Positions 1-6,683 are shown, numbered from the stretch's first letter. The stretch: 6,683 nt of DNA from Candidatus Latescibacterota bacterium (GCA_030621255.1 JAUXHZ010000057.1:1-6683); one strand, 5' to 3'. Notes: generated by a model from the letters alone, not told the origin. Numbers and translations: made by a program.

Positions 1-2379
1 GAAAAAACGCTGGAATTTTTACGTGAAATGATCGTTGTACTAGCCGAGCGGGGACTGACTGGTCTCCATAACCGTCAGATTGTTAAAAGGGTTCGGGAAA
101 ATGAGACCAGGATACGTACCACGCTCAATTCCATCGGCGATGCTGTAATCTCCACAAATTTGGATGGAAATATTATGGGAATGAATCCGGTTGCGGAAGA
201 ATTGACCGGCTGGAAGGTTGGAGAAGCAGAAGGCGAGCCACTCACCCGGGTGTTTAATATCGTTCAGGCTAAAACAGGCCAGGTTGCCGAAAACCCGGTT
301 GAACAAGTAATTAAAAAAGGAACAATAGTCGGCCTTGCTAATCATACAATACTTTTAGCAAAAGACGGCACCAAATACCAGATCGCAGATTCCGGCGCTC
401 CCATCCGGGATGCCGAGGGGAATATAACAGGTATCGTACTGGTATTCCGGGATGTGACTGAGGAGTACGCTTTGCGGGAAGATCTACGTAAAAATGAAGA
501 CAGGCTATCCAAGATAATGATTGCCGCGAATGACGGAACCTGGGATTGGAACCTAAAGACAAATGAAGTTTATTTCGATCCGAGATACTATGAAATGGCC
601 GGATATGAAGTTGATGAGTTTCCCCATGATTTAAAAGAATTTCAGAAACGGGTTCATACGGATGATATAAAAAATGTAATGGAGATTGCTGAAAAGCATC
701 TGAAAGGTGAGATTGAGCGGTTTAATGTTGAATTCCGCTTTGCACGAAAAAACGGCGGGTGGGTGTGGATAATGGGAAGGGGTGTTGTTGTAGAAAGGGA
801 TGAGGACGGAACTCCAACACGATTTGTGGGAACTCACACTGATATAACTGATCGTAAATTGGTGGAGGAGGAGCTGTTAAAGAATGAAAGAATGCTCCGG
901 GACCTATTCGATGGAATCACGGATGGAATCAGCCTTTTGGATTTGGACCTGAATATTATGCGGGTCAATTCGAAGATGGAGCAGATGTATGGCGACCAGA
1001 TGTCGCTGATAGGCAAGAAATGCTATCAAGTTTATCAGCAAAGGGAAGACCCATGCCCGTGGTGTCCTTCTATATTAGCTATTGAAACAGGAAAAGCGCA
1101 GATTGAGATTGTTCCTTATCCGTCAGTAGAGGAACCGACGGGATGGATAGAACTTTCAGTATACCCGGTTAAAAACGATGAAGGGCTCGTAGTCGGTATA
1201 ATCGAATACGTAAAGGACATCACAGAGCGCAAACGGGGGGAGAAAGAGCTCCAAAAAAAAGAAAAACTGGAGAGTATCGGCATACTGGCTGGAGGTATTG
1301 CGCATGATTTCAATAATATCCTGACGGCATTATTTGGAAGTATTGCTATTGCCAGGGAGGCCCTTACCAAAGATCATCCTGCATTCGACGTTCTTGAAGA
1401 AGCGGAAACCTCTATGAACAGAGCAATTGGTCTTACCAAGCAGTTATTGACTTTCGCGAAGGGGGGAGATCCAGTCAAAGAGGATGTCAGCATCGGCGAG
1501 CTTTTAGAGGAAATAGTGCGTTTTGACCTTTCCGGCAGCAATGTAATGCCGGTTTTTGAGTGGGCGGAAGATCTGTGGATGGTTAAAGCGGACAAGGGGC
1601 AAGTGCAGCAGGTATTTTCCAACCTCGGGATAAATGCAGACCAGGCAATGCCGGATGGAGGCCATTTGTTTATTAAGTTGGAGAATATAGCTGTCTCAGA
1701 GGACGCTGTGCCAAATCTTAATCAGGGTAAATATGTCAAGGCTGCAATGCGGGATGAAGGAAAAGGTATAGATGAGAAGGACATCGACAAAATATTCGAT
1801 CCTTATTTCAGCACCAAGCAGGCAGGCAGTGGCCTGGGACTGACAACGGTCTATTCAATTATAAAAAAGCACGGAGGCCATATAATTGTTGATTCGAAAC
1901 TTGGTAAAGGAACAATTGTTACCATATATCTACCCGCTTATGAATCAAAGCAACTGATGAAAACAGAGCGCTCTGAACACAAACGATCTAACAAAGGGAA
2001 TAATGCCAGAATACTTGTGATGGATGATGAAGAAGCAATTCGCGATTTTACAACAAGGATGCTTAAAAAAAGCGGATATTCGGTTAAAACGGCATCGGGA
2101 GGCAAACAGGCAATTGAGATGTACAAACAATCGATGGAAGCCGGTGAGTCTTTTGACGTTGTTATTATGGATCTTACAATTCCAGGAGGGATTGGCGGTA
2201 AGAAAGCAATCGAGGAGGTTCTTGCGATTGACCCGGAAGCAAAGTGTGTTGTTTCCAGTGGATATGCTAATGATCCTGTCATGTCAAGCTATGCTGAGTT
2301 TGGGTTCAAAGGTGTTATCGAAAAACCATACACCAAGAGTAATTTTATGGACTTATTAAAAAAAGTTTTAGAAAAATAG
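1..2379 (+). CDS. PAS-PAS-PAS hybrid sensor histidine kinase with C-terminal receiver (5' end missing)
   Basis: This is a signalling kinase that autophosphorylates on histidine and can pass phosphate to its own receiver. Residue numbers count from the ATG at 28, which is probably not the true start: the frame stays open to base 1 and no ribosome binding site precedes it. Domains in order: PAS about 25-145, ending in a PAC-like FRDVTEE; PAS_3-type about 155-277, ending THTDITDRK; PAS about 285-402, ending VKDITERK and carrying Cys332, Cys343 and Cys346; HisKA about 413-478 with phospho-acceptor His426 in GIAHDFNN; HATPase about 520-637 with N-box Asn532/Asn536, G1 box D576-EGKG, F box FDPYF and G2 box GSGLGL at 600-605; receiver about 660-780 with acidic pair Asp666/Asp667, phospho-acceptor Asp715, Ser744 and Lys766. 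All catalytic residues are present, so it should be active. No transmembrane segment or HPt domain is visible in this part. The first residues look helical, perhaps the end of a GAF or similar sensor (inference). The signal and the downstream partner are unknown. Confidence 0.95.
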   Translation, partial: EKTLEFLREMIVVLAERGLTGLHNRQIVKRVRENETRIRTTLNSIGDAVISTNLDGNIMGMNPVAEELTGWKVGEAEGEPLTRVFNIVQAKTGQVAENPVEQVIKKGTIVGLANHTILLAKDGTKYQIADSGAPIRDAEGNITGIVLVFRDVTEEYALREDLRKNEDRLSKIMIAANDGTWDWNLKTNEVYFDPRYYEMAGYEVDEFPHDLKEFQKRVHTDDIKNVMEIAEKHLKGEIERFNVEFRFARKNGGWVWIMGRGVVVERDEDGTPTRFVGTHTDITDRKLVEEELLKNERMLRDLFDGITDGISLLDLDLNIMRVNSKMEQMYGDQMSLIGKKCYQVYQQREDPCPWCPSILAIETGKAQIEIVPYPSVEEPTGWIELSVYPVKNDEGLVVGIIEYVKDITERKRGEKELQKKEKLESIGILAGGIAHDFNNILTALFGSIAIAREALTKDHPAFDVLEEAETSMNRAIGLTKQLLTFAKGGDPVKEDVSIGELLEEIVRFDLSGSNVMPVFEWAEDLWMVKADKGQVQQVFSNLGINADQAMPDGGHLFIKLENIAVSEDAVPNLNQGKYVKAAMRDEGKGIDEKDIDKIFDPYFSTKQAGSGLGLTTVYSIIKKHGGHIIVDSKLGKGTIVTIYLPAYESKQLMKTERSEHKRSNKGNNARILVMDDEEAIRDFTTRMLKKSGYSVKTASGGKQAIEMYKQSMEAGESFDVVIMDLTIPGGIGGKKAIEEVLAIDPEAKCVVSSGYANDPVMSSYAEFGFKGVIEKPYTKSNFMDLLKKVLEK

Positions 2380-2399
2380 TTCTCCATAAAGAAAAAAGG

Positions 2400-2428
2400 T
2401 TGAAATATTCCAGGATTCGAGAGACAAT
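2400..2428 (+). promoter_or_regulatory. possible sigma-70-type promoter ahead of the parA-like gene
   Basis: A TTGAAA box at 2400-2405 (5 of 6 to the -35 consensus) is followed after 17 bases by GACAAT at 2423-2428 (4 of 6 to the -10 consensus). It lies in the spacer after the kinase stop codon and would give a leader of roughly 90 bases before the ATG at 2524. The match is moderate and could arise by chance in this AT-rich stretch, and the sigma factors of this organism are unknown. I see no clear terminator between the kinase and this point, so read-through from the kinase is also possible. Confidence 0.25.
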
Positions 2429-2513
2429 GCGGTTTTTGTTGTTGAGCGGGACTGCGGATTGAAATTAGTGGGTTCCAATCTTCGTCTCCGGATATCGATT
2501 GCCAATGTCACTT

Positions 2514-2520
2514 AGGAGGG
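2514..2520 (+). promoter_or_regulatory. ribosome binding site of the parA-like gene
   Basis: AGGAGGG ends three bases before the ATG at 2524. It is a near-perfect Shine-Dalgarno match, though slightly close to the start. It fixes this ATG as the start, and the Walker motif begins 13 residues later, as usual for short ParA proteins. It contrasts with the following gene, which has no such signal. Confidence 0.8.
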
Positions 2521-2523
2521 AAC

Positions 2524-3399
2524 ATGCATCAATCAGAAATCGCAGCATTTTTTAATCAAAAAGGTGGTGTCGGCAAAACAACTTCGGTTATTAACGTCGG
2601 CGCGGGACTGACGATTTTGGGAAAACGGGTTCTTATTGTGGATCTCGATCCTCAAAGTCATCTTACGAGTTTCATGGGTATAGAATCATACGAAGTTAGA
2701 AAGACCGTATGTGATGTCATGCGCGGGAAAACCCACCCACGGGAAGCAATCATTACAAAACCATTAAGGGCGCGCCTGTCCATAAATGGAAGTGATTCCC
2801 GCCTGTCTCTTTCGGTTATACCGTCCGGCCTTGATTTAGCTGATGCTGAGGTTGTTTTATTGAATACAGTTGACCGTGAGTTTTTATTGAAAAATGCCAT
2901 CGACAGAATCAGGGATGATTTTGATTATATCCTTTTCGATTGTTCCCCGAGTCTCGGGTTGATCGCAATTAACGCGTTGGCTGCCGCCAAAAGGGTTTTT
3001 ATTCCGGTTCAAACGGAGCACCTTGCCCTCAAGAGTCTGGAAAACCTAATAATAAGAATAGAATCTGTGATGACCGAACTGAATACAAATCTGGTTATAG
3101 GCGGATTGATCGCCACACGTTATGATGGCAGAAAGATATTGAATCGTACAGTCTTGCGGATTTTGAAAGAACGCTACGGCGCATTGCTTTTAGATACAAT
3201 AATTAGGGAAAATATTGCGTTGGCCGAGTCGCCGCACTTCGGGAAGGATATATTCAGTTACCGTCCGAGAAGTTACGGAATGGAAGACTATCTGAACCTT
3301 TCACTTGAAATTATGGGGCGAATTGCTTCAGCTGACACCCTTTTTTCCGTCAAGCGCGGGGTGATCACAAGCAGTACCGATAGTTGCGTTTCTGTATGA
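2524..3399 (+). CDS. ParA/Soj-family ATPase, no ParB partner visible
   Basis: This 291-residue protein belongs to the ParA/Soj/MinD group of deviant-Walker P-loop ATPases. These dimerise on ATP, often bind DNA or membrane, and position chromosomes, plasmids, chemotaxis arrays or other cargo. The deviant Walker A motif KGGVGKTT spans residues 13-20, with signature Lys13 and P-loop Lys18. The A' motif DLDPQ is at 40-44. Walker B is FDCSPSLG, with Asp139. PVQTE at 161-165 and the C-terminal IRENIALAESP region are also typical of Soj. The length is close to the family norm. There is no N-terminal helix-turn-helix, so it resembles chromosomal Soj or small plasmid ParA rather than the P1 type. About 18 residues after the conserved core (from about 273, rich in Ser, Thr and Val) look unconserved. 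Neither a parB gene nor a parS-like inverted repeat is seen nearby, so it may be an orphan that positions something other than DNA (inference). The family call is firm; the cargo is unknown. Confidence 0.93.
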   Translation: MHQSEIAAFFNQKGGVGKTTSVINVGAGLTILGKRVLIVDLDPQSHLTSFMGIESYEVRKTVCDVMRGKTHPREAIITKPLRARLSINGSDSRLSLSVIPSGLDLADAEVVLLNTVDREFLLKNAIDRIRDDFDYILFDCSPSLGLIAINALAAAKRVFIPVQTEHLALKSLENLIIRIESVMTELNTNLVIGGLIATRYDGRKILNRTVLRILKERYGALLLDTIIRENIALAESPHFGKDIFSYRPRSYGMEDYLNLSLEIMGRIASADTLFSVKRGVITSSTDSCVSV

Positions 3400-3552
3400 T
3401 AAAGACACACTATGCACCGAAACATGCAGCGTTGTAAAGAGCGCCGTGTGCTGCTATCTCTGATTGTTTTCCATTAAAATTATAGTAACAGAGGGGGGTT
3501 CGTAGTATTATCGCATAGAGAGTAAATATTAGATTTAACAAGATAATGAGTC
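3400..3552 (+). other. 153-bp spacer between the ParA and glycosyltransferase genes
   Basis: No gene is supported here. A five-pair inverted repeat (GCAGC at 3426-3430, GCTGC at 3450-3454) has a 19-base loop and no T-run directly after it, so it is a poor terminator. A purine run, GAGGGGGG at 3491-3498, looks like a Shine-Dalgarno sequence, but no usable start codon follows at the right distance. The last 40 bases are AT-rich and could hold a promoter, but I find no box pair worth naming. Confidence 0.5.
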
Positions 3553-5859
3553 ATGGCAAAGAATAGCAACAAGTCATCCTCACATCCGCTTCTCACAGAG
3601 CGCAATATATATTTACTGCTGATAGTTGTTGGCATCCTTATCAGGATACCAATCTTTAATTATTTTGACATGGTAACCTATGACGGAACCTATTATATCC
3701 ATGACGCAAGGTCTATTCTTGGAGAGGTATTTCCTCCAAGTCCCTTTCCGGTCGGTTATCCCGCGCTGATTGCTCTTTTTATTCCATTTTTCAGGAATGG
3801 CGTTCTTGCCGCCAGAATAATTTCAATAATTGCAGGTGTCGGGTTACCGCTGATTATCTACAAACTGGCCAGACATTACACAAATAGAATAGAAGCCATT
3901 GTCGCCGCTCTGTTCGTCCTGTTTACTCCCTTGTGTGTTAGGATGTCCATGATAACGATGTCGGAGAGCATCTATGTTTTCTGGTTATTTCTGGGGCTTC
4001 TGTTTTTCGCGAGGAGAAAGGAATTATCTTCCGGGGTTTTGATGGGATTGGCGGCTATAACCCGCCCGGAGGCTCTTGGCGTCTTAGGAGTGCTTGCTTT
4101 TTTGCGTCTGCGCCGTCCGAAACAGCTGCTGCTGATGCTAGCCGGTTTTTCTGTTGTGTATTCTGTTAATATTGCCGTCCAGTCCAGGATCGCCGGGGAA
4201 CTTGTACTGATTTCGAAAACGAAGTTTTTTGGCACACATGCTGAAAACTGGAAGGTGCGTGAGGACTGGCTTGATTCCAGGGAAAAAGAAGAGTTTAAAG
4301 AGAGAACGATTGTAAATGAAGAAGAGAAGAACCTTCTGAAGGATTATATTGGGACAGTTCCCGGCGAATTTGTTTTGTTGATAAAGCACGCCTCCGTAAT
4401 CCTGTTTTTGTTCGCGCTCTATGGGATTTACCGCAAAAGGGTTTTTCTGCTTGCCTCATTCGTGCCATTCCTGATTTATCCGCTTTTTACCGTAAGGAGA
4501 GAAACCCGCCTGGTTTTGCCATATATCCCAGGCATTGTTCTTTACGCTATGATCGGGCTTTCAACTATCAGGAAAGAGAGGGCCAGGGTAGTGATCTATA
4601 TACTTCTCTCTCTTTCCGTTCTTTCCGGAGTGGTGATTAACAGAGATCAGCTGACCAGGCCTGTCGCGGCAGGTTTTCGGTGGGCGAAGGATACCGGCCG
4701 GCTTTTCAGCGAATATGTCAAACCCGGCGAAAAAATCGCGGATCGAAAACCATATTTCGCGTTTTACAGCGGAGGGAGATATCTAGAGATTCCAGTGGGA
4801 CACTACAACAGGATTATGGATTATCTTGTGGATGAGAATGTTGAGTATCTGGCATGTCATAAACAGTTGATTCATCAGTTAAGGCCGGGACTGCGTGGAT
4901 TTCTCTACGACGAGGTACTGATAAATGGTGAGTTTCGGTACTCTCAGATTTACTTTAGGCCGGGACTTTTAGCAGTGTATAAAAGGACCCCGGGATACAA
5001 ACCGCTTATAAGGCGGAATCTTCTTCAGCCGCGCCGCCGGAAATTGTTTGGATTGATCTGGTCGCCGGATGGAAAAAAGATCGCTTACCGTGAAAATGAT
5101 CTTTCCGGCCGCAGTGGCATTTACGTTCTTTCGCCGGAGGGCGGCCGCGGTGAACTCGCGATCGAATTGGGGCCTATCGGTTCCTTCTCATGGTCACCGG
5201 ATTCTAAAAGTATAGTTTGTTCCCTCAGACAGGGCGATAACATCGATATCTATATTTGTCATCTGACGGGGGGGGTAGAGCGCGTAACTTCGCATGAAGC
5301 TGTCGACACAGATCCCTCTTGGTCTAAGGATGGCACAGAAATCGCCTTTGTCTCGGAAAGATCGGGCGGGAGTGATATTTGTATAAAAAATCTTAAAAGC
5401 GGAACATTAACCTTTGTTACAAAGAGCGGCATTAATGGCTATCCCGCTATTTCACCCGACGGGACACGCCTGGCTTGGATCCGGAAGGGGGAGGGATTGA
5501 TTATTTATGATCGTTTTTCGGAAAGCGGCAAGTTAGTGGAGATGGGCAAGAATGTACATTTCCCTCCCGCGTGGAGCCCGGACGGCAACTATCTGATGAT
5601 GACAAGGAGCGGGGGCGGCAAAACTAATGTCTGCCTGATGAGCTCAGATGGGGAAAATGTAATTCAGCTTACCGGTTCTGACCTGGATGAGGGCAGCCCC
5701 GCCTGGCGCCCGGATGGAAAAGCCGCCGCGGTATTTACGAACCAGGGTGGAAAAGTTGGAATAAGGATTATTTCCGGCATGGATCACTATTTCGATCGTA
5801 TCGCACGTATGAAAAATGGCAGGTCAAATATTCCTCGCGCGTTCAAAAAGAACTCATAA
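3553..5859 (+). CDS. GT-C membrane glycosyltransferase fused to a TolB/PD40-like beta-propeller
   Basis: This 768-residue protein has two parts. Residues about 18-365 form some ten or eleven membrane segments (for example 20-36, 84-104, 113-130, 137-153, 190-209, 275-292, 297-313, 320-337, 345-361). They resemble the PMT/ArnT-like GT-C glycosyltransferases, which use polyprenyl-phosphate sugars on the outer face of the inner membrane. Asp44, in YDGTYY just after the first segment, sits where the family has its catalytic acidic residue. Glu138 in the MSES motif and the ITRPEA motif at 169-174 are also family-like. Residues about 365-480 look like the periplasmic globular tail common in this family. 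A basic linker (around RRR at 494-496) leads to six WSPDG-type repeats from about 500 to 745, as in TolB. The fusion is one unbroken frame. A stop codon lies just upstream in frame, and the next in-frame Met (40) would lose the first membrane segment, so the ATG at 3553 is the start despite lacking a good ribosome binding site. The glycan donor and acceptor are unknown. Confidence 0.85.
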   Translation: MAKNSNKSSSHPLLTERNIYLLLIVVGILIRIPIFNYFDMVTYDGTYYIHDARSILGEVFPPSPFPVGYPALIALFIPFFRNGVLAARIISIIAGVGLPLIIYKLARHYTNRIEAIVAALFVLFTPLCVRMSMITMSESIYVFWLFLGLLFFARRKELSSGVLMGLAAITRPEALGVLGVLAFLRLRRPKQLLLMLAGFSVVYSVNIAVQSRIAGELVLISKTKFFGTHAENWKVREDWLDSREKEEFKERTIVNEEEKNLLKDYIGTVPGEFVLLIKHASVILFLFALYGIYRKRVFLLASFVPFLIYPLFTVRRETRLVLPYIPGIVLYAMIGLSTIRKERARVVIYILLSLSVLSGVVINRDQLTRPVAAGFRWAKDTGRLFSEYVKPGEKIADRKPYFAFYSGGRYLEIPVGHYNRIMDYLVDENVEYLACHKQLIHQLRPGLRGFLYDEVLINGEFRYSQIYFRPGLLAVYKRTPGYKPLIRRNLLQPRRRKLFGLIWSPDGKKIAYRENDLSGRSGIYVLSPEGGRGELAIELGPIGSFSWSPDSKSIVCSLRQGDNIDIYICHLTGGVERVTSHEAVDTDPSWSKDGTEIAFVSERSGGSDICIKNLKSGTLTFVTKSGINGYPAISPDGTRLAWIRKGEGLIIYDRFSESGKLVEMGKNVHFPPAWSPDGNYLMMTRSGGGKTNVCLMSSDGENVIQLTGSDLDEGSPAWRPDGKAAAVFTNQGGKVGIRIISGMDHYFDRIARMKNGRSNIPRAFKKNS
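5044..5787 (+). repeat. six PD40/WD40-like repeats forming a predicted six-bladed propeller
   Basis: Within the glycosyltransferase fusion, the motif (W/I)-(S/R)-(P/K)-D-(G/S) recurs with its first residue at protein positions 503, 547, 590, 633, 674 and 718. The spacings are 44, 43, 43, 41 and 44 residues. The period and the W-S-P-D-G signature are those of the TolB-type PD40 repeat, and six copies are enough for a closed TolB-like propeller. The third copy has Lys for Pro, the fourth Ile for Trp and the sixth Arg for Ser, so the copies have diverged and are not a recent duplication. The likely role is binding of a protein or glycan in the periplasm (inference). Confidence 0.85.
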
Positions 5860-5904
5860 CATAACATTGATCCGAGCGCCTAGCCGCAGAGTTCAATTCG
5901 TTGT

Positions 5905-5944
5905 AAAAAAAAGGGAGTATCCGCGTTGCTCGCGAACACTCCCT
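5905..5944 (-). terminator. intrinsic terminator of the MFS transporter gene
   Basis: AGGGAGT at 5912-5918 pairs with ACTCCCT at 5938-5944. Inside it, CGCG at 5922-5925 pairs with CGCG at 5931-5934 around a five-base loop, separated from the outer stem by a small internal loop. Eight A residues at 5905-5912 on the plus strand become a T-run directly after the hairpin when read on the minus strand. The hairpin begins about 28 bases past the transporter stop codon. On the plus strand no T-run follows, so it should work well in one direction only. Confidence 0.88.
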
Positions 5945-5972
5945 GATACCAGAGATTATGATTACTGCCGCC

Positions 5973-6683
5973 TTAGGAATTAGAAGGCAGCTCCAGGCCG
6001 TATCCCTGTTTTTCACTTGTCTTTTTAAGCATAAAGGCAAGAAAGATAGAGATAATACCCAAACCTACAAGCATTAATATTGGGATTGTGTAGTTGTACA
6101 CAGGCAACTCGCCGGCTACCCTGAGCTCTCCCATTCTTTTGCCTATTTCGACACCTGAAAGCCCTTGAGCCTGAAGGCCGTCTCTGATCTCCTGCATCCT
6201 GGATACCACATTGGGGTTTACCCGGTCGAGAACGGCTCCGATACCCCAAAAGAAGAGGCCAAGCCCCCAGTTCTGAATAGTGAACATGGCCGCGTACGCT
6301 GTGCCGAGCCTGTATTCAGGAACAATCTTGGCAACGGACGGCCACATAGCAGCCGGTACGAGTGAGAAGGCAATTCCAAGTGCAAAGAGGCCGAAATAGC
6401 CGAGGATAAGGTTGTTTAGCACCGAAAGTGAAATGTGAGCGAATATCAGAAGAAACGCTCCGATCATCATTATAGACGCGGCTTTGCCTTTAGCATCAAC
6501 CAGTTTTCCGAATATCGGTGTAAACAGGATCGTGCCCATAGGTACTAGGCTGGCCGCCTTCGGGCCGTTTACTAACCATAGAGCAAAAGTATCTTTAAAG
6601 ATATATATAAATCCCGCAAAAAGTACGGCCATAATTACTATTGAGGCGCTCTTTCCATTTTTACTCTTGATATTGGAAGGGAC
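5973..6683 (-). CDS. major facilitator superfamily transporter, MFSD1-like, C-terminal half (5' end missing)
   Basis: This is an inner-membrane secondary transporter, cut by the right edge: the frame stays open to base 6683. The first visible residues (Lys/Ser/Asn-rich, 6633-6683) fit the cytoplasmic loop between the two six-helix bundles. The ATG at 6632 lies where helix 7 would begin and is unlikely to be the start. Counting from that Met, predicted membrane segments lie at about 1-20, 25-42, 52-70, 74-95, 113-135 and 182-203, matching helices 7-12. FGKLVDAKGK at 41-50 is the MFS loop motif between helices 8 and 9. AMWPSVAKIVPE followed by LGTAYA and IQNWGLG (95-125) resembles the MFSD1-like branch, whose animal member is a lysosomal dipeptide transporter; the substrate here cannot be read from sequence. 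A polar stretch of about 45 residues (137-181) separates the last two helices. The gene runs convergently to the glycosyltransferase gene and ends at its own terminator. Confidence 0.88.
   Translation of the reverse strand, partial: VPSNIKSKNGKSASIVIMAVLFAGFIYIFKDTFALWLVNGPKAASLVPMGTILFTPIFGKLVDAKGKAASIMMIGAFLLIFAHISLSVLNNLILGYFGLFALGIAFSLVPAAMWPSVAKIVPEYRLGTAYAAMFTIQNWGLGLFFWGIGAVLDRVNPNVVSRMQEIRDGLQAQGLSGVEIGKRMGELRVAGELPVYNYTIPILMLVGLGIISIFLAFMLKKTSEKQGYGLELPSNS

Noticed and set aside
28..30. ATG at 28 as the true start of the kinase
   Set aside because: There is no ribosome binding site, the frame is open to the left edge, and the upstream codons continue a helical sequence. The gene is better read as truncated by the window.
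1938..2282. Minus-strand open frame of 114 codons opposite the kinase receiver, plus overlapping plus-strand frame 2024-2359
   Set aside because: Both lie in other frames of a region coding for a clear receiver domain with all key residues. Their translations show no recognisable domain and no ribosome binding site.
2457..2480. GATTG/CAATC inverted repeat in the leader of the parA-like gene, considered as parS or an operator
   Set aside because: Five pairs with an imperfect interior are expected by chance. It does not match the 16-base parS palindrome I know, and no second copy is seen.
3426..3454. Inverted repeat GCAGC/GCTGC after the parA-like gene, considered as a terminator
   Set aside because: It has only five pairs around a 19-base loop, and the following bases are not a continuous T-run.
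3972..4389. Two minus-strand open frames opposite the glycosyltransferase
   Set aside because: They are shadows of the membrane domain on the opposite strand, with no start signals and no recognisable protein features.
6165..6365. Plus-strand open frame opposite the MFS transporter
   Set aside because: The minus-strand frame encodes a well-formed MFS C-terminal bundle and has a terminator, so the opposite frame is a by-product.
1..6683. CRISPR arrays, tRNA or rRNA genes, insertion sequences, toxin-antitoxin or phage defence modules
   Set aside because: No direct repeat-spacer pattern, cloverleaf, transposase motif or terminal inverted repeats were found. All four genes fit ordinary signalling, positioning, glycan or transport families.

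Overview
The window comes from a bacterial chromosome of moderate base composition, with AT-richer spacers between genes. It holds four protein genes. Two are cut by the window edges. I see no rRNA, tRNA, CRISPR array, insertion sequence or phage gene. The multi-PAS hybrid kinase, a TolB-type beta-propeller that would sit in a periplasm, and a GT-C membrane glycosyltransferase together suggest a Gram-negative environmental bacterium. Desulfobacterota or an FCB-group or candidate phylum would fit. This is a guess from protein style, because the window carries no phylogenetic marker.

Layout. Positions 1-2379 (+) hold the 3' part of a large hybrid sensor histidine kinase: three PAS domains, HisKA, HATPase and a C-terminal receiver. 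Its reading frame is open to the left edge, so upstream sensing domains are missing. A 144-bp spacer follows, with a possible promoter and a strong ribosome binding site. Positions 2524-3399 (+) encode a complete ParA/Soj-type ATPase with no ParB gene visible. A 153-bp spacer has no convincing signal. Positions 3553-5859 (+) encode a 768-residue protein that joins a multi-spanning GT-C type glycosyltransferase to a six-repeat TolB/PD40-like propeller. A convergent 113-bp spacer holds an intrinsic terminator oriented for the minus strand. From 5973 to the right edge, on the minus strand, lies the C-terminal half of an MFSD1-like major facilitator transporter.

How the genes work together. Nothing in the sequence ties the four into one pathway. 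The three plus-strand genes are co-directional, but the spacers of about 150 bp and the separate start signals argue against tight translational coupling. The kinase reads unknown signals and passes phosphate to its own receiver. The ParA protein probably positions some cellular cargo. The glycosyltransferase fusion probably modifies a lipid or protein on the periplasmic face of the inner membrane. The transporter is a separate, convergent unit. The most unusual item is the glycosyltransferase-propeller fusion. I do not see a complete, clearly new multi-gene system here.
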